A program made the position numbers and the translations under genes. The notes beneath the pieces are model-generated. The model searched no databases, was not told the DNA's origin, and was given only the letters and a program-made list of their open reading frames with translations. Positions 1 through 5,966 of a DNA stretch of 6,083 nucleotides are shown here, in pieces; positions within the stretch are counted from its first letter, which is position 1, and every line of letters begins with the position of its first letter. Source of the DNA: Deltaproteobacteria bacterium (GTDB lineage: Bacteria > Desulfobacterota > Desulfobacteria > Desulfobacterales > Desulfatirhabdiaceae); the NCBI GenBank assembly GCA_021778975.1, contig JAJYBO010000186.1, forward strand, positions 1-6,083, read 5' to 3'.

Positions 1-48
1 ATCGCACTAAATTGCGGGCTATTTACAACAGTTTTTTTCGGGAGGCGA
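1..48 (+). other. leader / possible end of upstream gene
   Basis: This short stretch lies before the first gene. A TAA at 8-10 could close a gene entering from the left in frame 2, but only two codons of it are visible, so this cannot be verified. The frame of the downstream gene is also open back to base 1 without an in-frame stop. A longer N-terminus therefore cannot be formally excluded, although the good ribosome binding site at 41-45 and family length argue against it. No promoter can be made out. Confidence 0.3.
41..45 (+). promoter_or_regulatory. Shine-Dalgarno site deciding a GTG start
   Basis: GGAGG lies ahead of two consecutive GTG codons (49-51 and 52-54). Spacing is 3 nt to the first and 6 nt to the second, so the second GTG is the more comfortable initiation codon. 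The protein would then begin MYSKIL rather than MVYSKIL, and nothing functional depends on the choice. Confidence 0.6.
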
Positions 49-480
49 GTGGTGTATTCAAAAATACTGATTCTAAGATTTCCTCGAACGGAAGTTCAGA
101 AACCCATTGTCTGTTATCTGGTCAAAGATTACGATTTGACATTCAATATCCTCAATGCGGAAATTTTGCCCCGAAAAGAAGGCATAATGGTGCTGGAGCT
201 TTCCGGAACCCGCAAAAATTACAAAGAAGGGGTTAAATTCCTGAAGTCGCAGGGGGTTCAGGTTCAGAACGCTTCTCAGGAAATCAAGCGCGATGCCAGT
301 AGATGCACCCAGTGCGGGGCTTGTACCGCTGTGTGTCCGACAGGCGCGCTGCATATCGTGAGACCAGAGATGGCCGTAGAATTCGATGAAACCAAATGCA
401 GCGTCTGTGAGCTGTGCATTACCGCATGTCCAACCCGCGCCATGGCCGCCAGACCGACATCTCAGACTTTTTTTGAATGA
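49..480 (+). CDS. NIL domain / 4Fe-4S ferredoxin protein (aspartate semialdehyde sulfurtransferase iron-sulfur subunit family)
   Basis: This is a 143-residue cytoplasmic protein with two parts. Residues about 3-75 form a NIL domain (KILILRFP, then VKDYDLTFNILNAEI), a small ligand-binding-like fold first seen in methionine ABC ATPases. Residues about 80-132 form a bacterial-type ferredoxin with two complete cluster motifs: C86-x2-C89-x2-C92-x3-C96-P and C117-x2-C120-x2-C123-x3-C127-P. It should therefore carry two [4Fe-4S] clusters. The same architecture occurs in Methanosarcina MA1822. With the COG1900/DUF39 protein MA1821, that protein was genetically linked to homocysteine synthesis from aspartate semialdehyde in anaerobes, as I recall from Perona and colleagues. 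The role here is inferred by homology, because the COG1900 partner is not in view. Its stop overlaps the mnmA start (ATGA), so the two are co-translated. A general NIL-ferredoxin electron or sulfur carrier is the alternative. Domain call near certain; pathway role moderate. Confidence 0.9.
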   Translation: MVYSKILILRFPRTEVQKPIVCYLVKDYDLTFNILNAEILPRKEGIMVLELSGTRKNYKEGVKFLKSQGVQVQNASQEIKRDASRCTQCGACTAVCPTGALHIVRPEMAVEFDETKCSVCELCITACPTRAMAARPTSQTFFE

Positions 481-1523
481 AACCGCTGACAGCCGTCGCG
501 CTGAGCGGCGGCGTTGATTCTCTTCTGACCGCCAAACTTCTGGCGCGACAGGGGTATCCGGTGTTCGGCATCCATTTTTTCACAGGGTATGAGGCGCCGG
601 CAGGTCCTTCCCCGCGTCGGATCGCTGATGATCTGTCCGTGCAACTGGGTATTCCGGTGATGCTGATGGATGTCGCGGCGCCGTTTCAGCATGATGTCGT
701 GAATTATTTTACGGAAACATATCTATCTGGTTTAACTCCAAATCCATGTATGATGTGTAACCCATCCATCAAGTTCGGAACGGTTTTGCGGTTTGCGATT
801 CAAAATGGGGCGAAACGTCTGGCCACGGGTCATTACGCCAGAATCTTGCGGGATACCGACGGGTTCTGCCATTTACAGAAGGGCGCCGATACCGTCAAGG
901 ATCAGTCCTACTTTTTAGCCCGGATGACACCCGAACAGCTTGATAGCGCCTGTTTTCCGCTGGGCGAATTGACCAAATCCCACGTTGTCGAAATGGCCGG
1001 AGCAGAGGGATTGACGCCTGTCCATTCCGGAGAGAGTCAGGATATCTGTTTTATCCGTGGACGTAATTACGGAGAATTTCTGGCGGCGCAGGGCGGATTC
1101 ATACCAGAACCGGGGACTGTCGTGGATGCCCGGGGCAATATTATCGGCAGGCATCCGGGGCTTCACCTGTTCACCATCGGCCAGCGCCGCGGCATCAACT
1201 GCCCGGCGGCTGAGCCGTATTATGTGCTTGCACTGGACAGGCAGCGAAATTGTCTGGTTGTGGGGTTCAAATCGGAGCTTCTGAGATCGTCTTTCAAAGT
1301 GAGCGGCATCAACTGGATAGAACCGCTACCGGCATCGCCGATTCGGATAGCGGTGCGGGTCCGGTATCGCTCTCCGGCGGTGGCCGCCATACTGATCCCG
1401 GAAAACGTTGATGGGGCGACCATCGTTTTGGACAGCCCTCAGCCTGCGATAACGCCGGGGCAGGGGGCTGTGTTTTATCGAGAAGATGTTGTGCTGGGTG
1501 GCGGATGGATTGAACCGTTGTAA
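477..1523 (+). CDS. mnmA: tRNA-specific 2-thiouridylase MnmA
   Basis: MnmA activates U34 of tRNA(Lys/Glu/Gln) by adenylation and inserts sulfur at C2 to give s2U34; it acts in the cytoplasm. Visible signatures are the N-terminal PP-loop SGGVDS (residues 10-15), TPNPCMMCN (87-95), ATGHYAR (116-122), KDQSYFL (141-147), SQDICFI (187-193), and the central/C-terminal motifs TIGQRRG (233-239) and PGQGAVFY (327-334). C94 and C191 correspond to the two catalytic cysteines of E. coli MnmA (C102, C199). C91 is an additional cysteine where E. coli has aspartate, a common variant. At 348 residues it is slightly shorter than the E. coli enzyme (about 368) but complete. The ATG overlaps the preceding stop as ATGA and has no strong ribosome binding site of its own, which implies translational coupling to the NIL-ferredoxin. 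It converges with the oxidoreductase gene 28 bp downstream. Confidence 0.96.
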   Translation: MKPLTAVALSGGVDSLLTAKLLARQGYPVFGIHFFTGYEAPAGPSPRRIADDLSVQLGIPVMLMDVAAPFQHDVVNYFTETYLSGLTPNPCMMCNPSIKFGTVLRFAIQNGAKRLATGHYARILRDTDGFCHLQKGADTVKDQSYFLARMTPEQLDSACFPLGELTKSHVVEMAGAEGLTPVHSGESQDICFIRGRNYGEFLAAQGGFIPEPGTVVDARGNIIGRHPGLHLFTIGQRRGINCPAAEPYYVLALDRQRNCLVVGFKSELLRSSFKVSGINWIEPLPASPIRIAVRVRYRSPAVAAILIPENVDGATIVLDSPQPAITPGQGAVFYREDVVLGGGWIEPL

Positions 1524-1527
1524 CCGT

Positions 1528-1554
1528 TGAGCGTTACGGCCAAAGCGCCGCTCA
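1528..1554. terminator. weak inverted repeat between convergent genes
   Basis: TGAGCG (1528-1533) is complementary to CGCTCA (1549-1554), giving a 6-bp stem around a 15-nt loop. It fills the 28-bp gap between the mnmA stop and the stop codon of the opposing gene, and slightly enters the latter. There is no T-run on either side, so this is at best a weak bidirectional terminator and may be chance. Confidence 0.2.
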
Positions 1555-3789
1555 GCATACCTCCAGGCGGCATGGCACAAACCGGTGAATCGGCGTGCCG
1601 ATAAAATCCCGATGGGTGTTTTTCGTGAGATGATTGACGTTGACGCCGGTGGTTTTTCCGTCGTAAATGAGGCCAAACCCGTGAGGGATCAGCGCCATGC
1701 CTTCCCGCACCTGAGTACTCACCTCAAGCTCGCCCACCGCGGTTCCGGCTTCCGTGGTAACCCGCACCGGATCTCCGTCACTGACGCCGAGCTTCTCGGC
1801 CTCTTTCGGATGCACCGCGATGGTGCAGCCGCGTTTTCCTTTGATCCATTCAGGATTGCGCATCTGGGTGTTCATCGTGGTCATCCGGTGCCGGCCCGCA
1901 TTGAGAACCATCGGAAAATCCGCCGGCAAACGAAGATGTTCCGCTTCGGTCGCGGCGTCGAGTTTTTCCGTCATTTCCGCAAGCTCCGGAATCAGCACTT
2001 CGATCTTTCCGGACGGCGTTTTCACCTCCGCCAGGTTGTTGTCCGTATCCATCCTGCCGATCCAGAAGCCCTGAGGAGAATCCAGAACCGCCTGAAATAT
2101 TCGGTCGCTCATGTCAGCTCCGGTTTTAAAACCGATTCTGGCGGCGTTTTTCCGGAATGCCTTGGGCGCGGTCATCATCATGCCCCAAAAGGCCGCCAAA
2201 GCGGCGCTGTCCCACTCCTCGCCCAGGGTTTTCGCCAGAATGAAGAGTATACCGGACAAATACTCGGGATGGGCGCCGGCCCACCCCATCAGCTCGGCGC
2301 CGAACGTCATGCGGTCTTTGGAGGCCGCTGCCGTCACGGATTCCGGAATATCCGGTATCAGACCGAGTTTGTCGGCAATCCGCGTGAAAATCTGGGCGGA
2401 TTCCAGGCAGTCGCCTTCCGGGTGGACAATGGGCCTTCGCATCTGAAAATAGATATCGGGATATGTCCACGGAAAGAAGGCGCCGTCCCAGGATTCATAA
2501 AAGCTCCGGCAGGGAAGGACATAATCGGCGAGCCTGGCTGTTTCACTCATCACGATATCGTGAACGACCAGTAAATCCAGTCGCGAGAAAGCCTTCTCCA
2601 GCGCTTGGGAATCCGGCCAGGATCGCAGAGGGTTGCATGCGCTCACAATGATGGAGCGGATGCGATCCGGATGGTCTGTCAGGATTTCCTCGGCCAGCAC
2701 ACTGGGCGGAAAAGAACCGGCGGCGGCCGGCGGCATGCCGGTAGCCACGGTTTTCCAGATTCTGGGATCGCGTTCATCCGCATGATATCCCAGCGGCATG
2801 ACCATGCCCGGAATGCAGTTGCCTCCGCGCTGTCCGAAAATGCCGCAGACCGCGCCCAGCACATTGAGAAGATAGGAGTTCAGGGTGCTGCGGCGCCCCA
2901 TGTAAATCCCCAGATCCTGATGAAACGCCCAGGTGCGGGTACTCATCAAGCGGCAGAGTTCGCGCACCTGGTCATAGTCAAGTTCACACACCAAAACGGC
3001 CGCCCTGGTGTCAAACTGCGCAAACCAGGGTCTGATAAGCGGCCAGCCTTCCACATGTGCTTCGATATACGCCGTTTTCTCCCAGCCTTCCTGGACGATG
3101 ATCGCAATCATTGCCTTGAGAAGAAGGGCGTCGGCGCCGGGCCGAATCGGCAGATGGATGTCGGCGATCGCGGCGGTTTCGCTTTTTCGGGGATCCACCG
3201 CCACCAGCAGCCGGTTCGGGTCGTTTCGGATGCTCTTGAGGATTCGCGGGGCTTGAGGCATCTGATGGCTTTCCATGCCATTCCATCCCCAGGCCACCAG
3301 CATCTCGGTTTCATGTTCGTCCGGGACTGTCAGCAGATACTGTTTGCCGAACATCCGTCCCTGAACCCACCACGCTCCGCTGAATTCCTGACCGGCGGAT
3401 GTGTACAGATTCTGTGATCCCAGGAGTTTCATGAGGCTGACGCCGAATCCGGCTTCCATGTGACCGCCCTGGCTGCTGGCCCCCAGATAGGCGAAGGAAC
3501 GGGGGCCATACTGCGCCATCCCGCTTTTCAGCTTTGCGGCAATCTCTTCGATGGCCTGATCCCACGAAACCGGCGTAAACCGGCCGTCAATTTTTTTCAG
3601 GGGAGTTGTCAACCGGTCCGCCGGATATTGATGATATAGAACATTCAGTCCTTTCCGGCAGGCGTAACCCTCACTTCTCGGATTGTCCTTATCCGGCCTT
3701 ACCCTGACCATCCGGTTGTTCTCTACCAGAACCTCGAGGCCGCAGTTCTGCGCGCAGAGTACACATCCGGTTTTATGCCATTGTTTCAT
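1552..3789 (-). CDS. molybdopterin-dependent oxidoreductase, DMSO reductase superfamily, substrate unknown
   Basis: This 745-residue enzyme should bind one [4Fe-4S] cluster and a bis-pterin-guanine-dinucleotide Mo or W centre. The N-terminal cluster motif is C9-x2-C12-x3-C16-x27-C44, followed by K46, the lysine that lies between cluster and pterin in formate dehydrogenase H. The Molybdopterin domain spans about 55-470 (VDPRKSETAAIADIHLPIRPGAD at 198-220, VHDIVMSETARLADYVLPC at 409-427). The C-terminal dinucleotide-binding domain spans about 625-743 (LNAGRHRMTTMNTQMRNP, then PHGFG). There is no twin-arginine signal and the cluster motif starts at residue 9, so the enzyme is cytoplasmic. Aligned by eye with E. 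coli FdhH, GSQNLYTSAGQEFSG (124-138) matches the metal-ligand loop without gaps, and E135 falls on the selenocysteine. There is no cysteine in this loop. A conventional formate dehydrogenase is therefore unlikely. No electron-transfer or membrane subunit is adjacent on this strand. The start is supported by AGGAAAGGA upstream. It is divergent from an AraC-type regulator. Superfamily near certain; substrate unknown. Confidence 0.93.
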   Translation of the reverse strand: MKQWHKTGCVLCAQNCGLEVLVENNRMVRVRPDKDNPRSEGYACRKGLNVLYHQYPADRLTTPLKKIDGRFTPVSWDQAIEEIAAKLKSGMAQYGPRSFAYLGASSQGGHMEAGFGVSLMKLLGSQNLYTSAGQEFSGAWWVQGRMFGKQYLLTVPDEHETEMLVAWGWNGMESHQMPQAPRILKSIRNDPNRLLVAVDPRKSETAAIADIHLPIRPGADALLLKAMIAIIVQEGWEKTAYIEAHVEGWPLIRPWFAQFDTRAAVLVCELDYDQVRELCRLMSTRTWAFHQDLGIYMGRRSTLNSYLLNVLGAVCGIFGQRGGNCIPGMVMPLGYHADERDPRIWKTVATGMPPAAAGSFPPSVLAEEILTDHPDRIRSIIVSACNPLRSWPDSQALEKAFSRLDLLVVHDIVMSETARLADYVLPCRSFYESWDGAFFPWTYPDIYFQMRRPIVHPEGDCLESAQIFTRIADKLGLIPDIPESVTAAASKDRMTFGAELMGWAGAHPEYLSGILFILAKTLGEEWDSAALAAFWGMMMTAPKAFRKNAARIGFKTGADMSDRIFQAVLDSPQGFWIGRMDTDNNLAEVKTPSGKIEVLIPELAEMTEKLDAATEAEHLRLPADFPMVLNAGRHRMTTMNTQMRNPEWIKGKRGCTIAVHPKEAEKLGVSDGDPVRVTTEAGTAVGELEVSTQVREGMALIPHGFGLIYDGKTTGVNVNHLTKNTHRDFIGTPIHRFVPCRLEVC

Positions 3790-3798
3790 TGGTATTTT

Positions 3799-3807
3799 TC
3801 CTTTCCT
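3799..3807 (-). promoter_or_regulatory. ribosome binding site of the oxidoreductase
   Basis: Read on the minus strand this is AGGAAAGGA, with its AAGGA part ending 9 nt before the ATG at 3789-3787. It fixes the start that places the cluster cysteines at residues 9-16. Confidence 0.6.
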
Positions 3808-3875
3808 GTCTCAAGTGGTTAGAAGCAGATAAAAACGTTTCACCGCATCTTTCTGTCGCACGCCAGGAAACCGTT

Positions 3876-3918
3876 GTCATGACCTGCTGATGTTAACGAC
3901 AGTTTAACCCTTGACCTG
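3876..3918. promoter_or_regulatory. candidate operator cluster in divergent region
   Basis: Several small symmetric elements crowd the region just upstream of and over the -35 box of the regulator gene: the 8-bp palindrome GTCATGAC (3876-3883), GTTAA/TTAAC inverted halves (3892-3896 and 3904-3908), and TGACCTG repeated directly at 3880-3886 and 3912-3918, a 32-bp period or about three helical turns. AraC-type proteins usually bind two direct half-sites. Repeats this short are expected by chance in about 195 bp, so this is a suggestion only. Confidence 0.25.
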
Positions 3919-3940
3919 AAAATAGGAAAGAGGCTAATAT
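3911..3940 (+). promoter_or_regulatory. sigma70-type promoter for the AraC-family regulator
   Basis: TTGACC (3911-3916) and TAATAT (3935-3940) are separated by 18 bp and match the -35 and -10 consensus at 5/6 and 4-5/6 positions. Transcription would begin near 3947, leaving a leader of roughly 37 nt before the ATG at 3985. On the minus strand no comparable promoter for the oxidoreductase was found between 3808 and 3900. Confidence 0.6.
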
Positions 3941-3984
3941 GACATAAAACACGCCGAATACGACTTTTTTGAAAAGGGGGCCAT

Positions 3985-4974
3985 ATGGCGCATATTACGT
4001 TTATCGCTTTGCCGCGCTGCCTGATGTCGGGGATTGTCTTTTCCATTGATACGTTCTCCATCGCCAACCGCTGGGCGGATCCGAAATCCCTGAATGTCGG
4101 CGCGCCGCTCTTTCGCTGGGATGTCGCCACCCTCGACGGCCGGCCGGTTGCAGGCGAAGGGCGGGTATTGCTTCAGCCCAACTGCTCGATTCACGAAATC
4201 ACCAGGACAGACTTTATTTTCCTTCCGGGAATGCTGCTTCCGCTGAGTGTCAAAAGCGATCTTCCTGACGGGCTTATCGAATGGCTCTGGCGTCAGCGCC
4301 GCAACAACACGATGATCGGGTCATCCTGCACCGGAACGTTTCTGCTGGCGGAAGCAGGACTGCTGGATGGAAAAGCGGCGACCACGAACTGGGCATTTAC
4401 AAGACGCTTTAAAAAAAGCTATCCGAATGTCAGGCTTCAGGCGGATCGGATACTCACCGAAGACGACGGCATTCTTTGCGCCGGCGCCACCACCTCGATT
4501 ATTGATCTGTGCCTGTATCTGATCAAAAAATTCGGTTCTGAAGAACTGGCGGCTGTCTGTTCGAAAGTGCTGCTGATGAGTCCTGTCCGGCGAAGTCAGA
4601 CGCCGTTCGAGATTTTCAACTATCGAAAAAATCATTCTGATGAGGCGGTTTTAAAAGCCCAGGAACGCATGGAAATGAAATATGCGGGATCCATAACCGT
4701 GGATGGGCTGGCGTCTGATTCGGGCGTCAGCACGCGGCATTTTATCCGTCGGTTCAAAGCGGCCACGGGCGATTCCCCCCTGCAATACCTTCAGCGGATT
4801 CGCGTCGAGATCGCAAAATCCAGACTGGAAAAAACCAGAGAATCGGTTGAAGAAATCACGCTGAAAGTGGGATACGAAAACGCCAACTCATTCCGGAAGC
4901 TGTTCAAAAAGAATACCGGACTATCTCCCAGAGAATACCGGATGCAATTCGGTGGAACGCGGATGACCCCATGA
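3985..4974 (+). CDS. GlxA-family transcriptional regulator (DJ-1/PfpI domain + AraC HTH)
   Basis: This is a 329-residue DNA-binding regulator. Residues about 1-195 form a DJ-1/PfpI (class I glutamine-amidotransferase-like) sensor domain with the nucleophile-elbow sequence GSSCTGTFLLAEAGLLDG (112-129, C115). The histidine usual after this motif in the group (ATTHW) is N135 here (ATTNW), so enzymatic activity is unlikely and the domain probably senses a small molecule. Residues about 220-320 form the AraC DNA-binding domain with two helix-turn-helix units: one near 237-258 (ITVDGLASDSGVSTRHFIRRF), the second near 287-308 (SVEEITLKVGYENANSFRKLF), ending in the family signature TGLSPREYR (311-319). 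AAGGGGG at 3974-3980 precedes the ATG with 4-nt spacing. It is divergent from the molybdopterin oxidoreductase, so it is a likely activator of that gene. It has its own sigma70 promoter. The effector is unknown; related regulators respond to quaternary amines, amino acids and other small metabolites. Confidence 0.93.
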   Translation: MAHITFIALPRCLMSGIVFSIDTFSIANRWADPKSLNVGAPLFRWDVATLDGRPVAGEGRVLLQPNCSIHEITRTDFIFLPGMLLPLSVKSDLPDGLIEWLWRQRRNNTMIGSSCTGTFLLAEAGLLDGKAATTNWAFTRRFKKSYPNVRLQADRILTEDDGILCAGATTSIIDLCLYLIKKFGSEELAAVCSKVLLMSPVRRSQTPFEIFNYRKNHSDEAVLKAQERMEMKYAGSITVDGLASDSGVSTRHFIRRFKAATGDSPLQYLQRIRVEIAKSRLEKTRESVEEITLKVGYENANSFRKLFKKNTGLSPREYRMQFGGTRMTP

Positions 4975-5001
4975 GCATGTCTCGCCATTTTTTGAAAAAC
5001 G

Positions 5002-5030
5002 TTGACTCTTTATCACTTAATCTTTACGCT
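5002..5030 (+). promoter_or_regulatory. possible promoter for mqnD
   Basis: TTGACT (5002-5007) is followed 17 bp later by TACGCT (5025-5030), a good -35 with a poor -10. The 110-bp gap after the regulator gene (4975-5084) is AT-richer than its surroundings and holds no clear hairpin terminator, so read-through from the regulator cannot be excluded. Confidence 0.35.
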
Positions 5031-5084
5031 TAACTTATGATCCAGATTCATTGAATTTGACTGATAGCCGATAAAAGGTATCCG

Positions 5085-5921
5085 ATGAGCATTTCATTAT
5101 CACTGGCGTATTCCACTTGCCCGAATGACACGTTCAGTTTTTTCGCCCTGGCGAAAAGACGGATTATCTGTCCGGACACATCATTTCAAATTTCGCTTGC
5201 CGATGTTCAAACGCTGAACCAGGCGGCGCAGCATCGTACTTATGACGTTACCAAGCTGTCGTTTGCGGCGATGGGGCGGCTTCGGTCATCCTACCAATTG
5301 CTGAAAAGCGGGGCGGCGCTGGGAAGGGGATGCGGGCCGCTGATCGTGGCCAGACCCGGCGCGGATATCGCGAAGCTGTCCGCCGGCATGATTGCGGTTC
5401 CGGGCATGGACACCACGGCATTGATGCTGACCGGCCTGTATCTCGGAAAGCCGCCGCGTGTAGCGCCCATGACCTTTGACCGTATCATGCCGGAAGTGGC
5501 GGAAGGTCGTTTTGATTTCGGCGTCATTATCCACGAGGGCAGGTTTACCTATCCGGATTACGGATTGATTGAGGTGCTGGATCTGGGCGCCTGGTGGGAA
5601 GGACGGACAGGGCTTCCGGTGCCACTGGGCTGTATCGCCGCGGCCAGAGATCTGCCCGCCGATGTAATACGCAGAGTTGAATCCGCTGTTCGGGACAGCG
5701 TGGCATACGCTTTCGGCCATCCGGAAGAAACGGCCGCCTATGTGCGGGAATACGCCCAGGAAATGGCGGACTCGGTCGTTCAGCAGCACATCGGATTATA
5801 CGTCAACGCATTTTCGCTGGATCTGGGGGATGAAGGCGTCACGGCCATCGAAACGCTGTTTTCCATGGCGGAAGCCAGCGGCGTGATTCCGGCGGATCCT
5901 CACTCGCTGTTTCAGGCGTGA
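5085..5921 (+). CDS. mqnD: 1,4-dihydroxy-6-naphthoate synthase MqnD
   Basis: MqnD carries out a late step of the futalosine route to menaquinone, converting cyclic dehypoxanthine futalosine to 1,4-dihydroxy-6-naphthoate in the cytoplasm. The 278-residue length is typical. Family motifs are STCPNDTFSFFAL (10-22), YDVTKLSFAAMG (53-64), LGRGCGPL (79-86), VPGMDTTALML (105-115), IIHEGRFTY (148-156) and TGLPVPLG (175-182). H150 in IIHEGR corresponds to the catalytic base histidine described for Thermus MqnD. The fold is a periplasmic-binding-protein-like two-domain structure, but there is no signal peptide. AAAAGG at 5073-5078 sits 6 nt ahead of the ATG, supporting this start. No other mqn gene is in the window, so it is unlinked from mqnA/B/C/E on this side. 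Its presence implies that the organism makes menaquinone by the futalosine pathway, as many anaerobic Desulfobacterota do. Confidence 0.95.
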   Translation: MSISLSLAYSTCPNDTFSFFALAKRRIICPDTSFQISLADVQTLNQAAQHRTYDVTKLSFAAMGRLRSSYQLLKSGAALGRGCGPLIVARPGADIAKLSAGMIAVPGMDTTALMLTGLYLGKPPRVAPMTFDRIMPEVAEGRFDFGVIIHEGRFTYPDYGLIEVLDLGAWWEGRTGLPVPLGCIAAARDLPADVIRRVESAVRDSVAYAFGHPEETAAYVREYAQEMADSVVQQHIGLYVNAFSLDLGDEGVTAIETLFSMAEASGVIPADPHSLFQA

Positions 5922-5930
5922 GCCTCCCGA

Positions 5931-5966
5931 TTTTATGAGAACGTCAATATTGATGCTCTCGTAAAA
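5931..5966. repeat. 36-bp near-perfect palindrome downstream of mqnD
   Basis: The two 18-bp halves, TTTTATGAGAACGTCAAT and ATTGATGCTCTCGTAAAA, pair over 15 Watson-Crick positions, two G-U positions and a single A-C mismatch, with the perfect core TCAATATTGA at the centre. It begins 9 bp after the mqnD stop. As RNA it would form a long hairpin that may stop transcripts or protect their 3' end. No T-run follows on either strand, so it is not a canonical intrinsic terminator. It more likely forms part of the dispersed repeat that continues to the right. Confidence 0.7.

Noticed and set aside
1585..3417. Long plus-strand open frames (1585-2574, 2605-3417) opposite the oxidoreductase
   Set aside because: Antisense shadows of a GC-rich gene: compositionally biased (Arg, His and Gly rich), no domain signature, while the minus-strand frame carries all family motifs.
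1552..3789. Selenocysteine-type or conventional formate dehydrogenase
   Set aside because: The frame has no internal TGA. There is no Cys or SeCys in the metal-ligand loop, and the substrate-pocket arginine of FdhH (in its PVRGQNN segment) is not matched; the corresponding region here reads GGNCIPGMVMP.
3847..3870. Possible sigma54 promoter for the oxidoreductase on the minus strand (TGGCGTGC)
   Set aside because: The downstream TTGC/GC element is not at the required spacing, so only half the motif is present.
3840..4194. Minus-strand open frames across the divergent region (3840-4130 and 3934-4194)
   Set aside because: They overlap the strong sigma70 promoter and the start of the AraC-type gene, have no recognisable motif or good ribosome binding site, and look like shadows of the plus-strand gene.
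4975..5084. Intrinsic terminator after the AraC-type gene (CATTTTTTGAAAAACG)
   Set aside because: The T and A runs abut with no usable loop and no GC stem, so it does not form a proper terminator hairpin.
5931..5966. Canonical rho-independent terminator for mqnD
   Set aside because: The hairpin is strong, but it is followed by an A-run, not a T-run, on the coding strand; on the other strand the flank is also not U-rich.
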